Shown one piece after another: positions 11,750 to 28,386 of a stretch of DNA of 64,000 bases (position 1 is the stretch's first letter; each line of letters opens with the position of its first letter). The translations under genes and the position numbers were made by a program. The notes beneath the pieces are model-generated. The model saw only the letters and a list, made by a program, of their open reading frames with translations, was not told where the DNA came from and did not search any database. Location of the stretch: contig NW_027473686.1 of NCBI RefSeq assembly GCF_050947335.1, forward strand, positions 112,080 through 176,079, given 5' to 3'. Source of the DNA: Megachile rotundata. Lineage: Eukaryota > Arthropoda > Insecta > Hymenoptera > Megachilidae.

Positions 11750-12365
11750 ATACTTATTACTCTTATTATTATCAATCTAACTCATAATATTAGCCATATT
11801 ATGCTTATATGATCGATAGAACGACAATTACTATACTCACTACTCTTATCATTATCAATCTAACTCATATTATTAGCCATATTATGCTTATATGATCGAT
11901 CGAACGACAATTACTATACTTATTACTCTTATTATTATCAATCTAACTCATATTATTAACCAAATTATGCTAATATGATCGATAGAACGACAATTGCTAT
12001 ACTAATTACACTCACTATTATCAATCTAACTCATATTATTAACCATATTATGCAGATATGATCGATAGCACGACATTTACTATACTTATTACTCGTATTA
12101 TTATCAAGCTAACTCGTATTATTAGCCATATTATGCTTATATGATCGATAGAACGACAATTACTATACTTATTTCTCTTAATGTTATCAATCTAACTCAT
12201 ATTATTAACCATATTATGCTAATATGATCGATAGAACGACAATTACTATACTTATTACACTCACTATTATCAATCTAACTCATATTATTAGCCATATTAT
12301 GCTTAAATGATCGATAGAACGACAATTACTATACTTATTACTCTTATTATTATCTACCTAACTCA
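11405..12365 (+). repeat. Block zeta, copy 1
   Basis: Recurs at 21282-22242 at an offset of 9877 bp (119 monomers). Shared rare variants are TTACGCTT (11716 and 21593), CCAAATTATG (11960 and 21837) and the order canonical, H, G, AATGTT, B, C. Small differences include TTTCTC near 12172 against TTACTC near 22049. Confidence 0.78.
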
Positions 12366-15300
12366 TATTATTAGCCATATTATGCTTATATTATCGATAG
12401 AACGACAATTACTATACTTATTACGCTTATTATTATCAATCTAACTCATATTATTAGCCATATTATGCTTATATGATCGATAGAACGAGAATTACTATAC
12501 TCACTACTCTTAGTATTATCAATCTAACTCATATTATTAGCCATATTATGCGTATATTATCGATAGAACGACAATTACTATACTTATTACTCTTATTATT
12601 ATCAATCTAACTCATATTATTGACCATATTATGCAGATATGATCGATAGAACGACAATTACTATACTTATTACTCTTATTATTATCAATCTAACTCATAT
12701 TATTAACCATATTATGCTTATATGATCGATAGAACGACAATTATTGTACTTATTACTCTTATCATTATCGATCTAACTCATATTATTAGCCATATTATGC
12801 TTATATTATCGATAGAACGACAATTACTATACTTATTACGCTTATTATTATCAATCTAACTCATATTATTAGCCATATTATGGTTATATGATCGATAGCA
12901 CGACATTTACTATACTTATTACTCTTATTATTATCTACCTAACTCATATTATTAGCCATATTATGCTTATATTATCGATAGAACGACAATTACTATACTT
13001 ATTACGCTTATTATTATCAATCTAACTCATATTATTAGCCATATTATCCTTATATGATCGATAGTATGAGAATTACTATACTCACTACTCTTAGTATTAT
13101 CAATCTAACTCATATTATTAGCCATATTATGCTCATATGATCGTTAGAACGACAATTACTATACTTATTACACTCACTATTATCAATCTAACTCATATTA
13201 TTAACCATATTATGCAGATATGATCGATAGCACGACATTTACTATATTTATTACGCTTATTATTATCAACCTAACTCATATTATTAGCCATATTATGCTT
13301 ATATGATCGATAGAACGACAATTACTATACTTATTACTCTTATTGTTATCAATCTAACTCATATTATTAGCCATATTATGCTTAAATGATCGATAGACCG
13401 ACAATGACTATACTTATTACTCTTATTATTATCAATCTAACTCATATTATTAGCCATATTATGCTTAAATGATCGATAGAACGACAATTACTATACTTAT
13501 TACACTTATTATTATCAATCTAACTCATATTATTAACCATATTATGCTAATATGATCGATAGAACGACAATTGCTATACTAATTACACTCACTATTATCA
13601 ATCTAACTCATATTATTAACCATATTATGCAGATATGATCGATAGCACGACATTTACTATACTTATTACTCGTATTATTATCAAGCTAACTCGTATTATT
13701 AGCCATATTATGCTTATATGATCGATAGGACGACAATTACTATACTTATTACTCTTAATGTTATCAATCTAACTCATATTATTAGCCATATTATGCTTAT
13801 ATGATCGATAGAACGACAATTACTATACTTATTACTCTTATTATTATCAATCTAACTCATATTATTAACCATATTATGCTAATATGATCGATAGAACGAC
13901 AATTGCTATACTAATTACACTCACTATTATCAATCTAACTCATATTATTAGCCATATTATGCAGATATGATCGATAGCACGACATTTACTATACTTATTA
14001 CTCGTATTATTATCAAGCTAACTCGTATTATTAGCCATATTATGCTTATATGATCGATAGAACGACAATTACTATACTTATTTCTCCTAATGTTATCAAT
14101 CTAACTCATATTATTAGCCATATTATGCTTATATGATCGATAGAACGACAATTACTATACTTATTACACTCACTATTATCAATCTAACTCATATTATTAG
14201 CCATATTATGCTTAAATGATCGATAGAACGACAATTGCTATACTAATTACACTCACTATTATCAATCTAACTCATATTATTAGCCATATTATGCAGATAT
14301 GATCGATAGCACGACATTTACTATACTTATTACTCGTATTATTATCAAGCTAACTCGTATTATTAGCCATATTATGCTTATATGATCGATAGAACGACAA
14401 TTACTATACTTATTACTCTTAATGTTATCAATCTAACTCATATTATTAGCCATATTATGCTTATATGATCGATAGAACGACAATTACTATACTTATTACT
14501 CTTATTATTATCAATCTAACTCATATTATTAACCATATTATGCTAATATGATCGATAGAACGACAATTGCTATACTAATTACACTCACTATTATCAATCT
14601 AACTCATATTATTAGCCATATTATGCAGATATGATCGATAGCACGACATTTACTATACTTATTACTCGTATTATTATCAAGCTAACTCGTATTATTAGCC
14701 ATATTATGCTTATATGATCGATAGAACGACAATTACTATACTTATTACTCTTAATGTTATCAATCTAACTCATATTATTAGCCATATTATGCTTAAATGA
14801 TCGATAGAACGACAATTACTATACTTATTACTCTTATTATTATCTACCTAACTCATATTATTAGCCATATTATGCTTATATTATCGATAGAACGACAATT
14901 ACTATACTTATTACGCTTATTATTATCAATCTAACTCATATTATTAGCCATATTATGCTTATATGATCGATAGAACGAGAATTACTATACTCACTACTCT
15001 TAGTATTATCAATCTAACTCATATTATTAGACATATTATGCGTATATTATCGATAGAACGACAATTACTATACTTATTGCTCTTATTATTATCAATCTAA
15101 CTCATATTATTGACCATATTATGCAGATATGATCGATAGAACGACAATTACTATACTTATTACTCTTATTATTATCAATCTAAGTCATATTATTAGCCAT
15201 ATTATGCTTATATGATCGATAGAACGACAATCACTATACTTATTACTCTTATTATTATCAATCTAACTCATGTTATTAACCATATTATGCTAATATGATC

Positions 15301-17339
15301 GATAGAACGACAATTACTATACTTATTACACTCACTATTATCAATCTAACTCATATTATTAACCATATTATGCTTATATGATCGATAGAACGACAATTAT
15401 TGTACTTATTACTCTTATCATTATCGATCTAACTCATATTATTAGCCACATTATGCTTATATTATCGATAGAACGACAATTACTATACTTATTACTCTTA
15501 TTATTATCAATCTAACTCATATTATTAGCCATATTATGGTTATATGATCGATAGCACGACATCTACTATACTTATTACTCTTATTATTATCAATCTAACT
15601 CATATTATTAGCCATATTATGCTTAAATGATCGATAGAACGACAATTACTATACTTATTTCTCTTATTATTATCTACCTAACTCATATTATTAGCCATAT
15701 TATGCTTATATTATCGATAGAACGACAATTACTATACTTATTACGCTTATTATTATCAATCTAACTCATATTATTAGCCATATTATCCTTATATGATCGA
15801 TAGAATGAGAATTACTATACTCACTACTCTTAGTATTATCAATCTAACTCATATTATTAGCCATATTATGCTCATATGATCGTTAGAACGACAATTACTA
15901 TACTTATTACACTCACTATTATCAATCTAACTCATATTATTAACCATATTATGCAGATATGATCGATAGCACGACATTTACTATTTTTATTACGCTTATT
16001 ATTATCAACCTAACTCATATTATTAGCCATATTATGCTTATATGATCGATAGAACGACAATTACTATACTTATTACTCTTATTGTTATCAATTTAACTCA
16101 TATTATTAGCCATATTATGCTTATATTATCGATAGAACGACAATTACTATACTTATTACGCTTATTATTATCAATCTAACTCATATTATTAGCCATATTA
16201 TGCTTATATGATCGATAGAACGAGAATTACTATACTCACTACTCTTAGTATTATCAATCTAACTCATATTATTAGCCATATTATGCGTATATTATCGATA
16301 GAACGACAATTACTATACTTATTGCTCTTATTATTATCAATCTAACTCATATTATTGACCATATTATGCAGATATGATCGATAGAACGACAATTACTATA
16401 CTTATTACTCTTATTATTATCAATCTAAGTCATATTATTAGCCATATTATGCTTATATGATCGATAGAACGACAATCACTATACTTATTACTCTTATTAT
16501 TATCAATCTAACTCATGTTATTAACCATATTATGCTAATATGATCGATAGAACGACAATTACTATACTTATTACACTCACTGTTATCAATCTAACTCATA
16601 TTATTAACCATATTATGCTTATATGATCGATAGAACGACAATTATTGTACTTATTACTCTTATCATTATCGATCTAACTCATATTATTAGCCACATTATG
16701 CTTATATTATCGATAGAACGACAATTACTATACTTATTACGCTTATTATTATCAATCTAACTCATATTATTAGCCATATTATGGTTATATGATCGATAGC
16801 ACGACATTTACTATACTTATTACTCTTATTATTATCAATCTAACTCATATTATTAGCCATATTATGCTTAAATGATCGATAGAACGACAATTACTATACT
16901 TATTTCTCTTATTATTATCTACCTAACTCATATTATTAGCCATATTATGCTTATATTATCGATAGAACGACAATTACTATACTTATTACGCTTATTATTA
17001 TCAATCTAACTCATATTATTAGCCATATTATCCTTATATGATCGATAGAATGAGAATTGCTATACTCACTACTCTTAGTATTATCAATCTAACTCATATT
17101 ATTAACCATATTATGCAGATATGATCGATAGCACGACATTTACTATATTTATTACGCTTATTATTATCAACCTAACTCATATTATTAGCCATATTATGCT
17201 TATATGATCGATAGAACGACAATTACTATACTTATTACTCTTATTGTTATCAATCTAACTCATATTATTAGCCATATTATGCTTAAATGATCGATAGACC
17301 GACAATTACTATACTTATTACTCTTATTATTATCAATCT
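12366..17339 (+). repeat. Mosaic satellite segment
   Basis: No unique DNA. It holds C-D-E-F phrases, two H-G zones (about 13555-14040 and 14194-14700), pentamer fragments with class I and J monomers near 13050 and 15800, and class L monomers near 12708 and 15361. Several pieces repeat nearby: the run from TTGCTC through TTGACC to class L appears near 15080-15440 and again near 16330-16690. Confidence 0.85.
14194..14276 (+). other. Chimeric C/H monomer
   Basis: The left part carries the class C mark CTTAAATG. The right part carries the class H marks AATTGCTATACTAATTAC and ACACTCAC. The exchange falls between monomer positions 22 and 44. It is followed by class G, as a true class H monomer would be. 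Confidence 0.78.
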
Positions 17340-18260
17340 AACTCATATTATTAGCCATAATATGCTTATATGATCGATAGAACGACAATCACTATACTTA
17401 TTACTCTTATTATTATCAATCTAACTCATGTTATTAACCATATTATGCTAATATGATCGATAGAACGACAATTACTATACTTATTACTCTTATTGTTATC
17501 AATCTAACTCATATTATTAACCATATTATGCTAATATGATCGATAGAACGACAATTACTATACTTATTACACTCACTATTATCAATCTAACTCATATTAT
17601 TAACCATATTATGCTTATAGGATCGATAGAACGACAATTATGGTACTTATTACTCTTATCATTATCGATCTATCTCATATTATTAGCCATATTATGCTTA
17701 TATGATCGATAGAACGACAATTATTGTACTTATTACTCTTATCATTATCGATCTAACTCATATTATTAGCCATATTATGCTTATATGATCGATAGAACGA
17801 CAATTACTATACTTATTACTCTTATTATTATGAATCTAACTCATATTATTAGACATATTATGCTTATATGATCGATAGAACTACAATTAGTATACTCATT
17901 ACTCTTATCATTATCAATCCATCTCATATTATTACACATATTATGCTCATATGATCGTTAGAACGACAATTACTATACTTATTACACTCACTATTATCAA
18001 TCTAGCTCATATTATTAACCATATTATGCAGATATGATCGATAGCACGAAATTTACTATATTTATTACGCTTATTATTATCAACCTAACTCATATTATTA
18101 GCCATATTATGCTTATATGATCGATAGAACGACAATTACTATACTTATTACTCTTATTGTTATCAATCTAACTCATATTATTAGCCATATTATGCTTAAA
18201 TGATCGATAGAACGACAATTACTATACTTATTACTCTTATTATTATCAATCTAACTCATA
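17340..18260 (+). repeat. Block beta, copy 1 (M-L cassette)
   Basis: About 11 monomers containing a CCATAATATGC variant, a class M-L pair, a GAACTACAATT monomer, the TTACACATATT form of class J and an AGCACGAAATTT monomer. It repeats at 19664-20584 at an offset of 2324 bp (28 monomers). One difference seen is AATTAGTATAC near 17885 versus AATTACTATAC near 20209. Related cassettes lie near 8200-8560, 10360-10720, 32870-33540 and 41170-41840. Confidence 0.82.
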
Positions 18261-18343
18261 ATATTAGCCATATTATGCTAATATGATCGATAGAACGACA
18301 ATTGCTATACTAATTACACTCACTATTATCAATCTAACTCATA
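18261..18343 (+). other. Chimeric A/H monomer
   Basis: The monomer begins ATATTAGCC, the left end of the CATAATATTAG sub-variant, but continues with GCTAATATG and AATTGCTATACTAATTAC of class H. The exchange lies between monomer positions 7 and 20. It marks the right end of block beta copy 1. Confidence 0.77.
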
Positions 18344-19663
18344 TTATTAGCCATATTATGCAGATATGATCGATAGCACGACATTTACTATACTTATTAC
18401 TCGTATTATTATCAAGCTAACTCGTATTATTGGCCATATTATGCTTATATGATCGATAGAACGACAATTACTATACTTATTACTCTTAATGTTATCAATC
18501 TAACTCATATTATTAGCCATATTATGCTTATATTATCGATAGAACGACAATTACTATACTTATTACGCTTATTATTATCAATCTAACTCATATTATTAGC
18601 CATATTATCCTTATATGATCGATAGAATGAGAATTGCTATACTCACTACTCTTAGTATTATCAATCTAACTCATATTATTAACCATATTATGCAGATATG
18701 ATCGATAGCACGACATTTACTATATTTATTACGCTTATTATTATCAACCTAACTCATATTATTAGCCATATTATGCTTATATGATCGATAGAACGACAAT
18801 TACTATACTTATTACTCTTATTGTTATCAATCTAACTCATATTATTAGCCATATTATGCTTAAATGATCGATAGTCCGACAATTACTATACTTATTACTC
18901 TTATTATTATCAATCTAACTCATATTATTAGCCATATTATGCTTATATGATCGATAGAACGACAATTACTATACTTATTACTCTTATTATTATCAATCTA
19001 ACTCATATTATTAACCATATTATGCTAATATGATCGATAGAACGACAATTACTATACTTATTACTCTTATTATTATCAATCTAAGTCATATTATTAGCCA
19101 TATTATGCTTATATGATCGATAGAACGACAATCACTATACTTATTACTCTAATTATTATCAATCTAACTCATGTTATTAACCATATTATGGTAATATGAT
19201 CGATAGAACGACAATTACTATACTTATTACACTCACTATTATCAATCTAACTCATATTATTAAGCATATTATGCTTATATGATCGATAGAACGACAATTA
19301 TTGTACTTATTACTCTTATCATTATCGATCTAACTCATATTATTAGCCATATTATGCTTATATTATCGATAGAACGACAATTACTATACTTATTACGCTT
19401 ATTATTATCAATCTAACTCATATTATTAGCCATATTATCCTTATATGATCGATAGAATGAGAATTACTATACTCACTACTCTTAGTATTATCAATCTAAC
19501 TCATATTATTAGCCATATTATGCTTATATTATCGATAGAACTACAATTACTATACTTATTACTGTTATTATTATCAATCTAACTCATATTATTGACCATA
19601 TTATGCAGATATGATCGATAGAACGACAATTACTATACTTATTACTCTTATTATTATCAATCT

Positions 19664-20584
19664 AAGTCATATTATTAGCCATAATATGCTTATATGATCG
19701 ATAGAACGACAATCACTATACTTATTACTCTTATTATTATCAATCTAACTCATGTTATTAACCATATTATGCTAATATGATCGATAGAACGACAATTACT
19801 ATACTTATTACTCTTATTGTTATCAATCTAACTCATATTATTAACCATATTATGCTAATATGATCGATAGAACGACAATTACTATACTTATTACACTCAC
19901 TATTATCAATCTAACTCATATTATTAACCATATTATGCTTATATGATCGATAGAACGACAATTATGGTACTTATTACTCTTATCATTATCGATCTATCTC
20001 ATATTATTAGCCATATTATGCTTATATGATCGATAGAACGACAATTATTGTACTTATTACTCTTATCATTATCGATCTAACTCATATTATTAGCCATATT
20101 ATGCTTATATGATCGATAGAACGACAATTACTATACTTATTACTCTTATTATTATGAATCTAACTCATATTATTAGACATATTATGCTTATATGATCGAT
20201 AGAACTACAATTACTATACTCATTACTCTTATCATTATCAATCCATCTCATATTATTACACATATTATGCTCATATGATCGTTAGAACGACAATTACTAT
20301 ACTTATTACACTCACTATTATCAATCTAGCTCATATTATTAACCATATTATGCAGATATGATCGATAGCACGAAATTTACTATATTTATTACGCTTATTA
20401 TTATCAACCTAACTCATATTATTAGCCATATTATGCTTATATGATCGATAGAACGACAATTACTATACTTATTACTCTTATTGTTATCAATCTAACTCAT
20501 ATTATTAGCCATATTATGCTTAAATGATCGATAGAACGACAATTACTATACTTATTACTCTTATTATTATCAATCTAACTCATA
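19664..20584 (+). repeat. Block beta, copy 2 (M-L cassette)
   Basis: Same monomer order as 17340-18260. Markers are CCATAATATGC at 19679, ATTATGGTAC at 19961 and AGCACGAAATTT near 20367. Left of the copy the preceding monomer ends AAGTCATA, while copy 1 is preceded by CTCATA, so the left edge is within one monomer of 19664. Confidence 0.82.
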
Positions 20585-21281
20585 ATATTAGCCATATTAT
20601 GCTTATATGATCGATAGAACGACAATTACTATACTCACTACTCTTATCATTATGAATCTAACTCATATTATTAGCCATATTATGCTTATATGATCGATAG
20701 AACGACAATTACTATACTTATTACTCTTATTATTATCAATCTAACTCATATTATTAACCATATTATGCTAATATGATCGATAGAACGACAATTGCTATAC
20801 TAATTACACTCACTATTATCAATCTAACTCATATTATTAGCCATATTATGCAGATATGATCGATAGCACGACATTTACTATACTTATTACTCGTATTATT
20901 ATCAAGCTAACTCGTATTATTAGCCATATTATGCTTATATGATCGATAGAACGACAATTACTATACTTATTACTCTTAATGTTATCAATCTAACTCATAT
21001 TATTAGCCATATTATGCTTATATGATCGATAGAACGACAATTACTATACTTATTACTCTTATTATTATCAATCTAACTCATATTATTAACCATATTATGC
21101 TAATATGATCGATAGAACGACAATTGCTATACTAATTACACTCACTATTATCAATCTAACTCATATTATTAGCCATATTATGCAGATATGATCGATAGCA
21201 CGACATTTACTATACTTATTACTCGTATTATTATCAAGCTAACTCGTATTATTAGCCATATTATGCTTATATGATCGATAG

Positions 21282-22242
21282 AACGACAATTACTATACTT
21301 ATTACTCTTATTATTATCAATCTAACTCATATTATTAGCCATATTATGCTTATATGATCGATAGAACGACAATTACTATACTCACTACTCTTATTATTAT
21401 CAATCTAACTCATATTATTAGCCATATTATGCTTATATGATCGATAGAACGACAATTACTATACTTATTACTCTTATTATTATCAATCTAACTCATAATA
21501 TTAGCCATATTATGCTTATATGATCGATAGAACGACAATTACTATACTCATTACTCTTATCATTATCAATCTAACTCATGTTATTAGCCATATTACGCTT
21601 ATATGATCGATAGAACGACAATTACTATACTTATTACTCTTATTATTATCAATCTAACTCATAATATTAGCCATATTATGCTTATATGATCGATAGAACG
21701 ACAATTACTATACTCACTACTCTTATCATTATCAATCTAACTCATATTATTAGCCATATTATGCTTATATGATCGATAGAACGACAATTACTATACTTAT
21801 TACTCTTATTATTATCAATCTAACTCATATTATTAACCAAATTATGCTAATATGATCGATAGAACGACAATTGCTATACTAATTACACTCACTATTATCA
21901 ATCTAACTCATATTATTAACCATATTATGCAGATATGATCGATAGCACGACATTTACTATACTTATTACTCGTATAATTATCAAGCTAACTCGTATTATT
22001 AGCCATATTATGCTTATATGATCGATAGAACGACAATTACTATACTTATTACTCTTAATGTTATCAATCTAACTCATATTATTAACCATATTATGCTAAT
22101 ATGATCGATAGAACGACAATTACTATACTTATTACACTCACTATTATCAATCTAACTCATATTATTAGCCATATTATGCTTAAATGATCGATAGAACGAC
22201 AATTACTATACTTATTACTCTTATTATTATCTACCTAACTCA
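21282..22242 (+). repeat. Block zeta, copy 2
   Basis: Second copy of 11405-12365. Beyond its right end the sequence continues with canonical CTCACTAC monomers, while copy 1 continues with class D and E. The C-D-E run resumes about four monomers later, near 22597, consistent with an insertion of whole monomers. Confidence 0.77.
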
Positions 22243-25200
22243 TATTATTAGCCATATTATGCTTATATGATCGATAGAACGACAATTACTATACTCACTA
22301 CTCTTATCATTATCAATCTAACTCATATTATTAGCCATATTATGCTTATATGATCGATAGAACGACAATTACTATACTCACTACTCTTATTATTATCAAT
22401 CTAACTCATATTATTAGCCATATTATGCTTATATGATCGATAGAACGACAATTACTATACTTATTACTCTTATTATTATCAATCTAACTCATATTATTAA
22501 CCATATTATGCTAATATGATCGATAGAACGACAATTACTATACTTATTACACTCACTATTATCAATCTAACTCATATTATTAGCCATATTATGCTTAAAT
22601 GATCGATAGAACGACAATTACTATACTTATTACTCTTATTATTATCTACCTAACTCATATTATTAGCCATATTATGCTTATATTATCGATAGAACGACAA
22701 TTACAATACTTATTACGCTTATTATTATCAATCTAACTCATATTATTAGCCATATTATGCTTATATGATCGATAGAACGAGAATTACAATACTCACTACT
22801 CTTAGTATTATCAATCTAACTCATATTATCTGCCATATTATGCGTATATTATCGATAGAACGACAATTACTACACTTATTACTCTTATTATTATCAATCT
22901 GACTCATATTATTGACCATATTATGCAGATATGATCGATAGAACGACAATTACTATACTTATTACTCTTATTATTATCAATCTAAGTCATATTATTAGCC
23001 ATATTATGCTTATATGATCGATAGAACGACAATTACTATACTTATTACTCTTAATGTTATCAATCTAACTCATATTATTAGCCATATTATGCTTAAATGA
23101 TCGATAGAACGACAATTACTATACTTATTACTCTTATTATTATCTACCTAACTCATATTATTAGCCATATTATGCTTATATTATCGATAGAACGACAATT
23201 ACTATACTTATTACGCTTATTATTATCAATCTAACTCATATTATTAGCCATATTATGCTTATATGATCGATAGAACGAGAATTACTATACTCACTACTCT
23301 TAGTATTATCAATCTAACTCATATTATTAGCCATATTATGCGTATATTATCGATAGAACGACAATTACTATACTTATTACTCTTATTATTATCAATCTAA
23401 CTCATATTATTGACCATATTATGCAGATATGATCGATAGAACGACAATTACTATACTTATTACTCTTATTATTATCAATCTAAGTCATATTATTAGCCAT
23501 ATTATGCTTATATGATAGATAGAACGACAATCACTATACTTATTACTCTTATTATTATCATTCTAACTCATGTTATTAACCATATTATGCTAATATGATC
23601 GATAGAACGACAATTACTATACTTATTACGCTCACTATTATCAATCTAACTCATATTATTAACCATATTATGCTTATATGATCGATAGAACGACAATTAT
23701 TGTACTTATTACTCTTATCATTAACGATCTAACTCATATTATTAGCCATATTATGCTTATATTATCGATAGAACGACAATTACTATACTTATTACGCTTA
23801 TTATTATCAATCTAACTCATATTATTAGCCATATTATGGTTATATGATCGATAGCACGACATTTACTATACTTATTACTCTTATTATTATCTACCTAACT
23901 CATATTATTAGCCATATTATGCTTATATTATCGATAGAACGACAATTACTATACTTATTACGCTTATTATTATCAATCTAACTCATATTATTAGCCATAT
24001 TATCCTTATATGATCGATAGAATCAGAATTACTATACTCACTACTCTTAGTATTATCAATCTAACTCATATTATTAGCCATATTATGCTCATATGATCGT
24101 TAGAACGACAATTACTATACTTATTACACTCACTATTATCAATCTAACTCATATTATTAACCATATTATGCGTATATGATCGATAGAACGACAATTACTA
24201 TACTTATTACACTCACTGCTATCAATCTAACTCATATTATTAACCATATTATGCAAATATGATCGCTAGGACGACAATTAGTATGCTCATTACTCTTATT
24301 AGTATCAATCTAACTCATATTATTAGCCATATTATGCTTATATGATCGATAGAACGACAATTACTATACTTATTACTCTTATTGTTATCAATCTAACTCA
24401 TATTATTAGCCATATTATGCTTAAATGATCGATAGACCGACAATTACTATACTTATTACTCTTATTATTATCAATCTAACTCATATTATTAGCCATATTA
24501 TGCTTATATGATCGATAGAACGACAATTACTATACTCACTACTCTTATTATTATCAATCTAACTCATATTATTAGCCATATTATGCTTATATGATCGATA
24601 GAACGACAATTACTATACTTATTACTCTTATTATTATCAATCTAACTCATACTATTAGCCATATTATGCTTAAATGATCGATAGAACGACAATTACTATA
24701 CTTATTACACTTATTATTATCAATCTAACTCATATTATTAACCATATTATGCTAATATGATCGATAGAACGACAATTGCTATACTAATTACACTCACTAT
24801 TATCAATCTAACTCATATTATTAACCATATTATGCAGATATGATCGATAGCACGACATTTACTATACTTATTACTCGTATTATTATCAAGCTAACTCGTA
24901 TTATTAACCATATTATGCTTAAATGATCGATAGAACGACAATTACTATACTTATTTCTCTTATTATTATCTACCTAACTCATATTATTAGCCATATTATG
25001 CTTATATTATCGATAGAACGACAATTACTATACTTATTACGCTTATTATTATCAATCTAACTCATATTATTAGCCATATTATCCTTATATGATCGATAGA
25101 ATGAGAATTGCTATACTCACTACTCTTAGTATTATCAATCTAACTCATATTATTAGCCATATTATGCTCATATGATCGTTAGAACGACAATTACTATACT

Positions 25201-25749
25201 TATTACACTCACTATTATCAATCTAACTCATATTATTAACCATATTATGCAGATATGATCGATAGCACGACATTTACTATACTTATTACTCGTATTATTA
25301 TCAAGCTAACTCGTATTATTAACCATATTATGCTTAAATGATCGATAGAACGACAATTACTATACTTATTTCTCTTATTATTATCTACCTAACTCATATT
25401 ATTAGCCATATTATGCTTATATTATCGATAGAACGACAATTACTATGCTTATTACGCTTATTATTATCAATCTAACTCATATTATTAGCCATATTATCCT
25501 TATATGATCGATAGAATGAGAATTGCTATACTCACTACTCTTAGTATTATCAATCTAACTCATATTATTAGCCATATTATGCTCATATGATCGTTAGAAC
25601 GACAATTACTATACTTATTACACTCACTATTATCAATCTAACTCATATTATTAACCATATTATGCAGATATGATCGATAGCACGACATTTACTATATTTA
25701 TTACGCTTATTATTATCAACCTAACTCATATCATTAGCCATATTATGCT
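22243..25749 (+). repeat. Mosaic satellite segment
   Basis: No unique DNA. C-D-E-F phrases (22597-22930 and 23080-23420), class L, a class I variant with AATCAGAATT near 24021, and a pair of pentamer-like runs from about 24900 to 25720. Private variants include CTGCCATATT near 22829, ATGATAGATAG at 23512 (loss of the central CG of ATCGAT) and ATGCTCATTACTC near 24282. Confidence 0.85.
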
Positions 25750-28303
25750 TATATGATCGATAGAACGACAATTACTATACTTATTACTCTTATTGTTATC
25801 AATCTAACTCATATTATTAGCCATATTATGCTTATATGATCGATAGAACGACAATTACTATACTCACTACTCTTATTATTATCAATCTAACTCATATTAT
25901 TAGCCATATTATGCTTATATGATCGATAGAACGACAATTACTATACTTATTACTCTTATTATTATCAATCTAACTCATATTATTAACCATATTATGCTAA
26001 TATGATCGATAGAACGACAATTGCTATACTAATTACACTCACTATTATCAATCTAACTCATATTATTAACCATATTATGCAGATATGATCGATAGCACGA
26101 CATTTACTATACTTATTACTCGTATTATTATCAAGCTAACTCGTATTATTAGCCATATTATGCTTATATGATCGATAGAACGACAATTACTATACTTATT
26201 ACTCTTAATGTTATCAATCTAACTCATATTATTAACCATATTATGCTAATATGATCGATAGAACGACAATTACTATACTTATTACACTCACTATTATCAA
26301 TCTAACTCATATTATTAGCCATATTATGCTTAAATGATCGATAGAACGACAATTACTATACTTATTACTCTTATTATTATCTACCTAACTCATATTATTA
26401 GCCATATTATGCTTATATTATCGATAGAACGACAATTACTACACTTATTACGCTTATTATTATCAATCTAACTCATATTATTAGCCATATTATGCTTATA
26501 TGATCGATAGAACGAGAATTACTATACTCACTACTCTTAGTATTATCAATCTAACTCACATTATTAGCCATATTATGCGTATATTATCGATAGAACGACA
26601 ATTACTGTACTCATTACTCTTATTATTATCAATCTAACTCATATTATTAGCCATATTATGCTTATATGATCGAGAGAACGACAATTACTATACTCACTAC
26701 TCTTATTATTATCAATCTAACTCATATTATTAGCCATATTATGCTTATATGATCGATAGAACGACAATTACTATACTTATTACTCTTATTATTATCAATC
26801 TAACTCATATTATTAACCATATTATATTAATATGATCGATAGAACTACAATTACTATACTTATTACTGTTATTATTATCAATCTAACTCATATTATTAGC
26901 CATATTGTCCTTATATGATCGATAGAACGACAATTACTATACTTATTACTCCTATTATTATAAATCTAACTCATATTATTAGCCATATTATGGTTATATG
27001 ATCGATAGAACGACAATTACTATACTTATTACTCTTATTGTTATCAATCTAACTCATATTATTAGCCATATTATGCTTAAATGATCGATAGAACGACAAT
27101 TACTATACTTATTTCTCTTATTATTATCTACCTAACTCATATTATTAGCCATATTATGCTTATATTATCGATAGAACGACAATTACTATACTTATTACGC
27201 TTATTATTATCAATCTAACTCATATTATTAGCCATATTATCCTTATATGATCGATAGAATGAGAATTACTATACTCACTACTCTTAGTATTATCAATCTA
27301 ACTCATATTATTAGCCATATTATGCGTATATTATCGATAGAACGACAATTACTATACTTATTACTCTTAGTATTATTAATCTAACTCATATTATTAGCCA
27401 TATTATGCTTATATTATCGATAGAACGACAATTACTATACTTATTACTGTTATTATTACCAATCTAACTCATATTATTAGCCATATTATTCTTAAATGAT
27501 CGATAGAACGACAATTACTATACTTATTACTCTTATTATTATCAATCTAACTCGTATTATTAGCCATATTATTCTTAAATGATCGATAGAACGACAATTA
27601 CTATACTTATTACTCTTATTATTATGAATCTAACTCATATTATTAGACATATTATGCTTATATGATCGATAGAACTACAATTACTATACTCATTACTCTT
27701 ATCATTATCAATCCATCTCATATTATTACACATATTATGCTCATATGATCGTTAGAACGACAATTACTATACTTATTACACTCACTATTATCAATCTAGC
27801 TTATATTATTAACCATATTATGCAGATATGATCGATAGCACGAAATTTACTATATTTATTACGCTTATTATTATCAACCTAACTCATATTATTAGCCATA
27901 TTATGCTTATATGATCGATAGAACGACAATTACTATACTTATTACTCTTATTGTTATCAATCTAACTCATATTATTAGCCATATTATGCTTAAATGATCG
28001 ATAGAACGACAATTACTATACTTATTACTCTTATTATTATCAATCTAACTCATAATATTAGCCATATTATGCTTATATGATCGATAGAACGACAATTACT
28101 ATACTCACTACTCTTATCATTATCAATCTAACTCATATTATTAGCCATATTATGCTTATATGATCGATAGAACGACAATTACTATACTTATTACTCTTAT
28201 TATTATCAATCTAACTCATATTATTAACCATATTATGCTAATATGATCGATAGAACGACAATTGCTATACTAATTACACTCACTATTATCAATCTAACTC
28301 ATA

Positions 28304-28386
28304 TTATTAGCCATATTATGCAGATATGATCGATAGCACGACAATTATTGTACTTATTACTCTTATCATTATCGATCTAACTCATA
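28304..28386 (+). other. Chimeric G/L monomer
   Basis: Left part is class G (GCAGATATG, AGCACGAC). Right part is class L (AATTATTGTAC, TCATTATCGATC). The exchange lies between monomer positions 34 and 41. The same chimera appears near 32041 and 58848, so it arose once and was then copied with the surrounding block. Confidence 0.82.
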